64,000 bases of DNA from Maylandia zebra (taxonomy: Eukaryota > Chordata > Actinopteri > Cichliformes > Cichlidae), in contig NC_135185.1 in NCBI RefSeq assembly GCF_041146795.1, positions 23,208,529-23,272,528 on the forward strand, written 5' to 3'. Below the pieces are notes generated by a model. That model made no database searches. It saw nothing but the letters and a program-made list of their open reading frames with translations, and was not told the DNA's origin. Positions 61,101 through 64,000 of this stretch are shown one piece after another. A program made the position numbers and the translations under genes. Position 1 is the first letter of the stretch; each line of letters starts with the position of its first letter.

Positions 61101-62215
61101 AACAGAGCACATCCTGGATGTAGCTCGCCACTCCACACATGAACTCATTAGTAGCATTAAAGACACCTCTGCCTATCATTACAGGGTCAATATAGCCAAG
61201 ATCAGTTTTTCCTGAATGGAAAAGAAATAGAAAAGTAAGTGCATTTGTAAGTACATTCTGCATTAATTAATAATGTTACAAACCAGCAAGGGAGTTAAAG
61301 TTTAGTTCAAGTATTTAAAAAAAAGACAGATTTATTCATTCATTAACTGTATGTGAAACAAGAGAAAAACAGTCTTGAGTAGAAAAAGGATTCAAGTATA
61401 AATTACATACCTTTTTTAATATCTTCTATGGTTTCCAGTGATGTATCCACAACAGCACACAGTGTGTCCCTGAAGGAACCCAGTGCTCCACCTATGAAGT
61501 CATTCGTTGAATGGAAAGCTTGTCTACCAATGACCACAGGGTCAATGTAGCTGAGGTAGAAGTTCCCTGTGGTTTCAGAAGATTATTCTGTACTTATTAA
61601 GCAGTCTTTGTTTTTGTTTTTTTGCTTGTGTTGGTAGGAGTGAGCGGTCATACCTTCTTCATCTGACAAATATCGAACAAACCCATCTTTTGCTTCTGAT
61701 ATTTCCTCGGCTGCGTATCTGGCAGCTGACATGGGGTCACTTAAATCCGGTGCGCATTCTGCAAAAGTACAGCAAGTCATGCATTAGAGAGCTTACACAA
61801 ATAAAAACTGTGCCAAGATAAATTCCCCACTACCTTGAAACTTATTGAGCAGACTGGATAACTCATCAGTGGCGTCGTTCACGGCCTGGACAGGGTCCGT
61901 TATGATCTGCTGGATGTCTAACGATGATAGCAAACATGTTGGTCAGATTCTGCATAACTGATGGCTTAAAAGACTTGGGGACATACACTTTTAGATTTTG
62001 TGGCTTACCGGGGACTGCTTTGTACTCAACAAAGTCAAACATCACCACACCTACAACCAGCCAGGACAGGAGAGCAGCAAGGGCAATCAGCAGCTCAACA
62101 GACATTTTCACCTTGTTGAGCAGCCCCAGACCTTTGGATCTGAGAGAGCTCGTCTGTGGCGCTGCTGCTCCGTCACTGGACCCAGTGGCTGCAGCGTGGG
62201 AGGCTGATTTGGCTA
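37087..62215 (-). CDS. trdn: Triadin, giant fish form (5' coding exon not found)
   Basis: Forty-eight minus-strand exons can be joined, all internal junctions being phase 1, to 10,703 nt or 3,566 codons plus stop. Mammalian triadin is about 730 aa. Identification rests on three points: the membrane exon (VELLIALAALLSWLVVGVVM, then FDFVEYK, like triadin's FDLVDYK); the last exon (YFQCFFVDEDEAQFPFYAF, like triadin's FFQC... and FPF); and the charged Lys/Glu/Pro body between them. It lies beside fabp7, as human TRDN lies in the FABP7 region. Predicted topology: short cytosolic N-terminus, one membrane pass, huge sarcoplasmic reticulum lumenal tail. Triadin joins calsequestrin to the ryanodine receptor through a lumenal KEKE segment. 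The first coding exon (start codon) lies upstream of 62215. Parts are described separately below. Isoforms skipping the giant exons are likely, since all exons are frame-neutral. Confidence 0.85.
37293..41894 (-). CDS. trdn: trdn Lys/Pro cassette exons, downstream half
   Basis: Thirteen further short phase 1-1 exons: 41894-41829, 41449-41405, 41222-41172, 41033-40989, 40611-40579 (33 nt), 40501-40454, 40325-40266, 40128-40084, 39600-39553, 37951-37904, 37581-37540, 37452-37408, 37328-37293. Segments include EAEPKPVPAKK, EPEVTKEKLKPALEKK and VEPSLSDSFLME. The first four duplicate exons of the upstream half (41894-41829 is identical in protein to 46252-46187). The 1.6-kb gap between 39553 and 37951 holds a DNA transposon. 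Confidence 0.78.
38260..38824. mobile_element. DNA transposon remnant with TTAGGTACA ends in trdn intron
   Basis: The left end CACTTCATTAGGTACA (38260-38275) and right end TGTATCTAATAAAGTG (38809-38824) are inverted copies matching at 14 of 16 bases. The 565 bp are non-coding. A fragment of the same family lies at 18960-19052. Confidence 0.75.
40740..42270. repeat. Duplicated trdn block A (paralogous to 43563-46640)
   Basis: Exons and introns here match block B in the same order but with pieces missing: 40740-41225 matches 43563-44060, 41400-41450 matches 44985-45036, and 41795-42270 matches 46150-46640. Intron sequence is nearly identical over long runs (for example CAGCGAATCAGTCGTGATGT in both), so duplication is recent. 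Block A lacks counterparts of the block-B exons between 44306 and 44699 and between 45139 and 45922. Confidence 0.85.
41701..41775. repeat. Fish dispersed repeat, short copy
   Basis: ATTCAATTCAGTTTATTTAT, then ATAGCACCAAATCACAACCA: the first 75 bases of the repeat seen fully at 42716-42974. Confidence 0.75.
42179..46636 (-). CDS. trdn: trdn Lys/Pro cassette exons, upstream half
   Basis: Seventeen tiny exons in transcription order: 46636-46547, 46252-46187, 45922-45875, 45637-45596, 45499-45452, 45356-45288, 45186-45139, 45035-44991, 44699-44661, 44578-44510, 44353-44306, 44057-44007, 43868-43824, 43467-43429, 43346-43284, 43174-43127, 42268-42179. All are 39-90 nt, phase 1-1, with donors mostly AAAG|GT, and encode segments such as EAAPKEPKKEPTLKVKPTPV, EVLKKKKAEPVTPKK and HKNVTLTKERVKVVPLKK. 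They resemble the many short Lys/Pro/Glu exons of mammalian triadin. Several occur in two or three near-identical copies. The 45186-45139 exon uses a donor ACAA|GTACGT. Individual 39-48 nt exons are certain as a class, less so one by one. Confidence 0.8.
42716..42974. repeat. Fish dispersed repeat, long copy
   Basis: It opens TTTTTATTCAATTCAATGTA with CATATAGCGCCAAATCACAA, followed by GTAAGGTAAAGACCC and CAGGAAGAAACCTCCAGCAG: a well-known percomorph SINE/MITE-like repeat. It lies in the trdn intron between 43127 and 42268. Confidence 0.8.
43127..43500. repeat. Duplicated trdn block C (paralogous to 44306-44725)
   Basis: Three exons (43174-43127, 43346-43284, 43467-43429) and their introns match 44353-44306, 44578-44510 and 44699-44661 in the same order, with a few differences (for example KEKVKVVPL against KERVKVVPL). 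Confidence 0.85.
44736..44950. repeat. Fish dispersed repeat, third copy
   Basis: Same family as 42716-42974, more diverged (TAAGGTAAAGACCCAACAAT, GACCAGGCTCAGGGG). The paralogous intron in the duplicated block (about 41330-41400) lacks it, so it inserted after that duplication or was lost from one copy. Confidence 0.75.
46979..51703 (-). CDS. trdn: trdn giant Lys/Glu-repeat exon (1,575 codons)
   Basis: A single exon of 4,725 nt, phase 1-1, opening with EEEPVKKLLRKDVKELPKEK and closing with PVKKRITKT before the GTACAT donor. Its middle (about 47750-51120) is some 55 tandem copies of a 60-bp unit (20 residues, made of two 30-bp halves), e.g. EEKKPLKEEKPEKEHLRKEK and EEKKPLKEEKEEKKPLRKEK. The outer parts are older, non-identical KEKE sequence (PPKEKKEVKKPSKDDKEEIK). 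It is an extreme enlargement of the KEKE motif through which mammalian triadin binds calsequestrin and the ryanodine receptor. The frame is open throughout, which argues against neglect. Repeat number may vary between individuals or be mis-assembled. Confidence 0.82.
47750..51120. repeat. 60-bp tandem repeat, purine/pyrimidine-segregated
   Basis: About 3.4 kb in which the plus strand is almost only C and T with scattered G and A, in a regular 60-bp period (key blocks TTAAGAGGTTTCTTCTCTTC and TTCTGAGATGTTCCTTCTC). Because one strand is nearly all purine, stop codons can hardly form in any frame, which explains long open frames on both strands. Confidence 0.92.
51883..52219 (-). CDS. trdn: trdn exons between the two giant exons
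   Basis: Two exons, 52219-52160 (60 nt, VLKEAKERHAIEEVKDGIIK) and 52035-51883 (153 nt), the latter a Lys/Glu/Pro segment (EKKKDKEAKEFETVAIKPKE ... KLKEKKPK) typical of triadin's lumenal tail. Borders are GT-AG and phase 1-1. Confidence 0.8.
52562..54680 (+). mobile_element. hAT-superfamily transposon in a trdn intron
   Basis: The left end begins TAGTGCTGTCAAAATTAACG and has the GTTAAT..TTAACGCGTTAA subterminal sequences typical of a common fish hAT family. It is followed by an intact transposase gene. I could not find the matching right terminal repeat in the 700 bp after the stop, so the end given is only the end of the coding region. The element may be 3'-truncated or have diverged ends. 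It lies in the trdn intron between the exons ending at 55497 and starting at 52219, on the opposite strand. Confidence 0.85.
52786..54680 (+). CDS. hAT transposase with BED zinc finger, frame intact
   Basis: Two exons (52786-53849 and 54014-54680) joined across a 164-bp GT-AG intron give 576 aa with no stop. The N-terminal BED finger reads CTICKAEFRYHRSNSSLCYH then LRAKH (C-x2-C ... H-x4-H, residues about 30-55). The catalytic core follows: LTGDRWTSVNND, FGTDSARNMV (second Asp region), DVPTRWNSTLEMIKRI and LDPRFKDL. The hAT dimerisation C-terminus is YLSTPATTVPCERLFSLSGH with NNWLSVKD at the end. This is the ZBED/Ac-like group. The N-terminus is short but seems complete, starting MDKDGLLGGKFYFKKL. 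With an open frame it is either a young copy or under constraint; the missing right end argues against current mobility. Confidence 0.88.
54681..55496. other. AT-rich remainder of trdn intron
   Basis: Very AT-rich with a poly(T) run at about 55038-55050. The missing right end of the hAT element might be here in diverged form. Nothing else was recognised. Confidence 0.4.
55497..58169 (-). CDS. trdn: trdn giant acidic-repeat exon (891 codons)
   Basis: One exon of 2,673 nt, phase 1 at both ends, with no stop. The core (about 56030-57750) is some 35 imperfect copies of a 15-17 residue unit, in forms such as AKTEDDLVEHEEEEE and AKTGDYLIEHEEEEEE, giving a strongly negative domain. Flanks are non-repetitive but also acidic; the end is basic (KTEPKRKRKADVTLERFGG ... 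HNKYEK). Acidic runs of this kind in the sarcoplasmic reticulum lumen (calsequestrin, HRC) bind calcium with low affinity and high capacity, so calcium buffering is a possible role. Assignment to trdn rests on strand, phase and position between trdn exons; transcript evidence is not available. A separate acidic gene is the alternative. Confidence 0.7.
58262..58363 (-). CDS. trdn: trdn exon preceding the acidic exon
   Basis: A 102-nt exon (34 codons) with acceptor CAG and donor GTATTC, phase 1-1. It encodes an Ala/Asp/Glu-rich segment (IMRAAKDEAAPAAEIKEDSE ... DVTEEDD) that leads straight into the acidic exon. Confidence 0.65.
58364..59465. other. trdn intron with an unexplained hydrophobic open frame
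   Basis: The intron between the 27-nt exon and the 102-nt exon. On the minus strand 59152-58763 there is a 129-codon frame that is very hydrophobic (e.g. SVIMFFCVTLCMTMCVLQTC). I recognise no domain and give it no function. Confidence 0.4.
59466..60217 (-). CDS. trdn: trdn lumenal exons between the tandem block and acidic part
   Basis: Five exons: 60217-60098 and 59974-59855 (120 nt each), 59771-59727, 59643-59596 and 59492-59466 (only 27 nt, residues GKFLPPFEK). The two 120-nt exons are related to each other and to the Asp-Pro family (SPVSVFKSAVEITKE, IDPMKVVEDAVSELTDKK; both then end in a lumenal helix before GEQ/GDQ). The small ones are short linkers. All have GT-AG borders and phase 1 ends. 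I read them from sequence alone; the 27-nt exon is the least certain. Confidence 0.72.
60324..61566 (-). CDS. trdn: trdn tandem-duplicated lumenal exons (four copies)
   Basis: Four consecutive exons, 61566-61411 (156 nt), 61211-61068, 60938-60795 and 60467-60324 (144 nt each), are obvious copies of one another. Each carries a segment of the form (Y/F)(I/M)DPV(V/M)IGR..F..TN(D/E), then about 16 residues on a conserved cysteine in (T/V)LC(A/S)(V/I), and ends in an acidic/hydrophobic helix-like stretch. Examples: GTVDISFMDPVVIGRNIF and GYIQDVLCAIVDMILDVF. All are phase 1-1, so any number can be included or skipped without breaking the frame. They look like expansions of the Asp-Pro segment of ordinary triadin. 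The conserved cysteine suggests disulfide pairing in the lumen. Confidence 0.85.
61654..62215 (-). CDS. trdn: trdn exons for cytosolic end, membrane span and first lumenal segments
   Basis: Three exons, 62215-62009, 61917-61834 and 61758-61654. The first encodes a Ser/Ala-rich cytosolic segment (AKSASHAAATGSSDG), a basic stop-transfer-like LLNKVKM, then one hydrophobic span of about 21 residues. The next two encode lumenal segments with the Asp-Pro motif also seen in mammalian triadin (human GSDPLKLVRDAM): ITDPVQAVNDATDELSSLL and LSDPMSAARYAAEEISEA. Acceptors follow normal pyrimidine tracts. The acceptor at 62216-62217 is phase 1, so an upstream exon must supply the start. Confidence 0.85.
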
Positions 62216-63945
62216 CTATATGTGGAAGACATAAATAGACAAAAGTTAGTCTGACAAATTCTTTCTGCTTTTGTTCTTGTGCTTGTAATGTTTGATATTC
62301 TTGCACTGCTAAAGTAACCACAAGGGTTTCAGTTCTTTATAAATATCCACTGCAGATCATGTGCAAAACCTATATGGATCAGAACTGATAAAACAATTAA
62401 ATGTCTGCTTGTACACATATTTATTGTTGTCTATAATGAGTGATTGGTAGCAAGAACTTGCACACTTGCATAGTTTGTCCACCAGAAGGAGCTGACATTA
62501 CACTTTTAGCTGTGAAATCTCTGTATGTCTCCTTCTAACAACAGTGAAAGTGTTTCTCCGTGTTTTGTTCCTCTGTTACAAAGTGTGCAAACTATGTATG
62601 TTTTATCAGATCTGTCAATTGTTGCGTAAGTCTTTTTCGGTCATATTATCGCCCTCTTTCAGTAATTTCACTATCGTAACAATGATTTTGCCCTGGCGTC
62701 TTAATAAAAGCCCATTTTCTTAAACCTTTCAAGTCTTATCATCTACACAATGAAGACAAACCCTGACAGGAAGACATTTTGCGCACATAGTGCATTATTA
62801 GTTGTATATATAATTTTTCATCTTTACCATGACCCTATACTGTCTCTTTATTTCCTTATTATTTATATTAATCTGAAATGTTAAACGTCATCAGAAAAGT
62901 CATGGTGTGATAGGGCACTCCAATTTTAGCAGTGACATTTTCCAAATGTACTGACACACTTTAGACTGGCTTAGCACAGTGAAAAATGCCCAAGGCAGCA
63001 TTTAGTAACAGTGTTATCATCATTAAATGCTGTGCACAGAGTGTAAGATTATCTGTACTGATTTACTGTAATGTCAGGCGTCAGGGAGACCTTCACTCAA
63101 GGTCCAAGTTGAATGAACTCTGAAAATGTTCGATGCATGACCACTTGCTTCCAGCGTGTAGGACACGGGGGAAAAAAACCTCTCAAACGCAAACTCAACT
63201 CTTCAATCAACAGCATCGTTTAGAGCTGTGCAATTTTTCTAAGTAACTATCGTGTTATTACATTTTTTGTGAAAACACAACAAGTTCACTCGCTGTTAAA
63301 AAACCCTAAACCCAAAAACATTCGATCTTAAAATGTGCTTTTTAAAACTGGTGATAACTGAAGTAATAACATTAAGTAATTATGAGCATTGGCTTTGTTT
63401 ACAGAGTAGCCAATATGCACTATACACTTCATAAGAAAAGACTATGTGCTGGAGCGCATTATAAAGCTTTACAGGTTATTTATTGTTATCAGCTTTCTAC
63501 AGTGCTTTTGATGCCTTTAAAATAACGGCTAACGATTCAAAGAGTAGCACAAAGGCATACAGAATAGGGAACACTTGTCTAAACTTGCTGACTGCAATAA
63601 GAAACTGTACATATATAAGTGAAAAGCAGGTCTACAGTGTCACAAGGAAATGCTCTTTATAGACACTGGTGGATCAGTAGCAGCAGTCTTCTGCATTAAT
63701 ATATCAGACGAAGACGATTTTTTTCCTCCACTAACACCACTTTTGCACATTTAAGCATGATCTAAGAGTGTCTTACATTTACACAGTACTGTGAATGCAG
63801 GACTTGCAGGTGTTTTTTCACACTTTTATTTATTTATGTATATTCCTTTTGACGTGCTTGAGGTCTACCACCCTGGCTGAGGTCAGCTGCAGCTGCAGTC
63901 TGTCACAGGAGAGCAATGCGAATACTCTGGTGACTTGATAGCTTA
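62216..63945. other. Probable trdn intron 1, no exon identified
   Basis: Non-coding, AT-rich. It should contain or precede the missing first coding exon of trdn. I found no start codon followed by a phase-1 donor that I would defend. Confidence 0.4.
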
Positions 63946-63953
63946 TATTTATA
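63946..63953 (-). promoter_or_regulatory. Candidate trdn TATA box
   Basis: TATAAATA on the minus strand. Downstream of it, at about 63885-63900, are two overlapping CAGCTG E-boxes of the type bound by myogenic factors. This would suit a muscle gene, but motif matches of this length occur by chance. Confidence 0.3.
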
Positions 63954-64000
63954 GCAACCAACTTTCGACACATCATCGTCAGAGGACACAACTTATCAAA

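Noticed and set aside
37087-62215. Identification as junctin/aspartyl beta-hydroxylase (asph) instead of triadin
   Set aside because: Asph shares the charged lumenal tail but would end in a hydroxylase or short junctin tail. The FFQC-like last exon, the FDxVxYK membrane border and the fabp7 neighbour fit triadin.

Overview
This is vertebrate nuclear DNA, almost certainly from a teleost fish. Genes are split into many short exons with GT-AG introns. The five proteins read by splicing match vertebrate families end to end. The introns carry repeats typical of fish genomes (a Rex/L2-like LINE tail, Tc1/mariner elements, a hAT element, SINE-like and MITE-like copies). I cannot name the species; a percomorph (cichlid-like) fish is only a guess from repeat style.

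Layout: (1) 1-2600 is repeat-rich, with a 5'-truncated LINE on the minus strand. (2) sumo3-like, plus strand, 2841-4231, followed by a long 3' UTR that contains a MITE-like element. (3) tspear, plus strand, 8194-14846, 13 coding exons giving 707 aa. (4) usp40, plus strand, 16307-29128, 31 coding exons giving 1290 aa, with a Tc1/mariner element and other transposon relics in its introns. (5) fabp7, plus strand, 32083-32934, four exons of classical FABP size. (6) A very large triadin (trdn) gene on the minus strand, coding from about 62215 down to 37087, with its first coding exon not found. A hAT transposon with an open two-exon transposase gene sits in one trdn intron, on the opposite strand.

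The remarkable part is trdn. From the transmembrane exon to the stop I can follow 48 exons whose splice phases all agree (every internal junction is phase 1), adding up to 3,566 codons; mammalian triadin is about 730 residues. The excess comes from four sources: a set of tandem-duplicated luminal exons with a DPVVIGR-type motif and a conserved cysteine (60324-61566); an 891-codon exon of acidic repeats (55497-58169); a 1,575-codon exon of Lys/Glu repeats with a 60-bp period (46979-51703); and some 30 tiny Lys/Pro-rich cassette exons, many in duplicated blocks (37293-46636). The predicted product is a single-pass sarcoplasmic reticulum protein with an enormous charged luminal tail. In mammals, triadin's luminal KEKE segment binds calsequestrin and the ryanodine receptor, so the expansion bears on calcium release in fish muscle. 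That last point is inference.

The genes do not form an operon-like unit. By remembered human gene positions they combine three neighbourhoods: SUMO3/TSPEAR (21q22.3), USP40 (2q37) and FABP7/TRDN (6q22).
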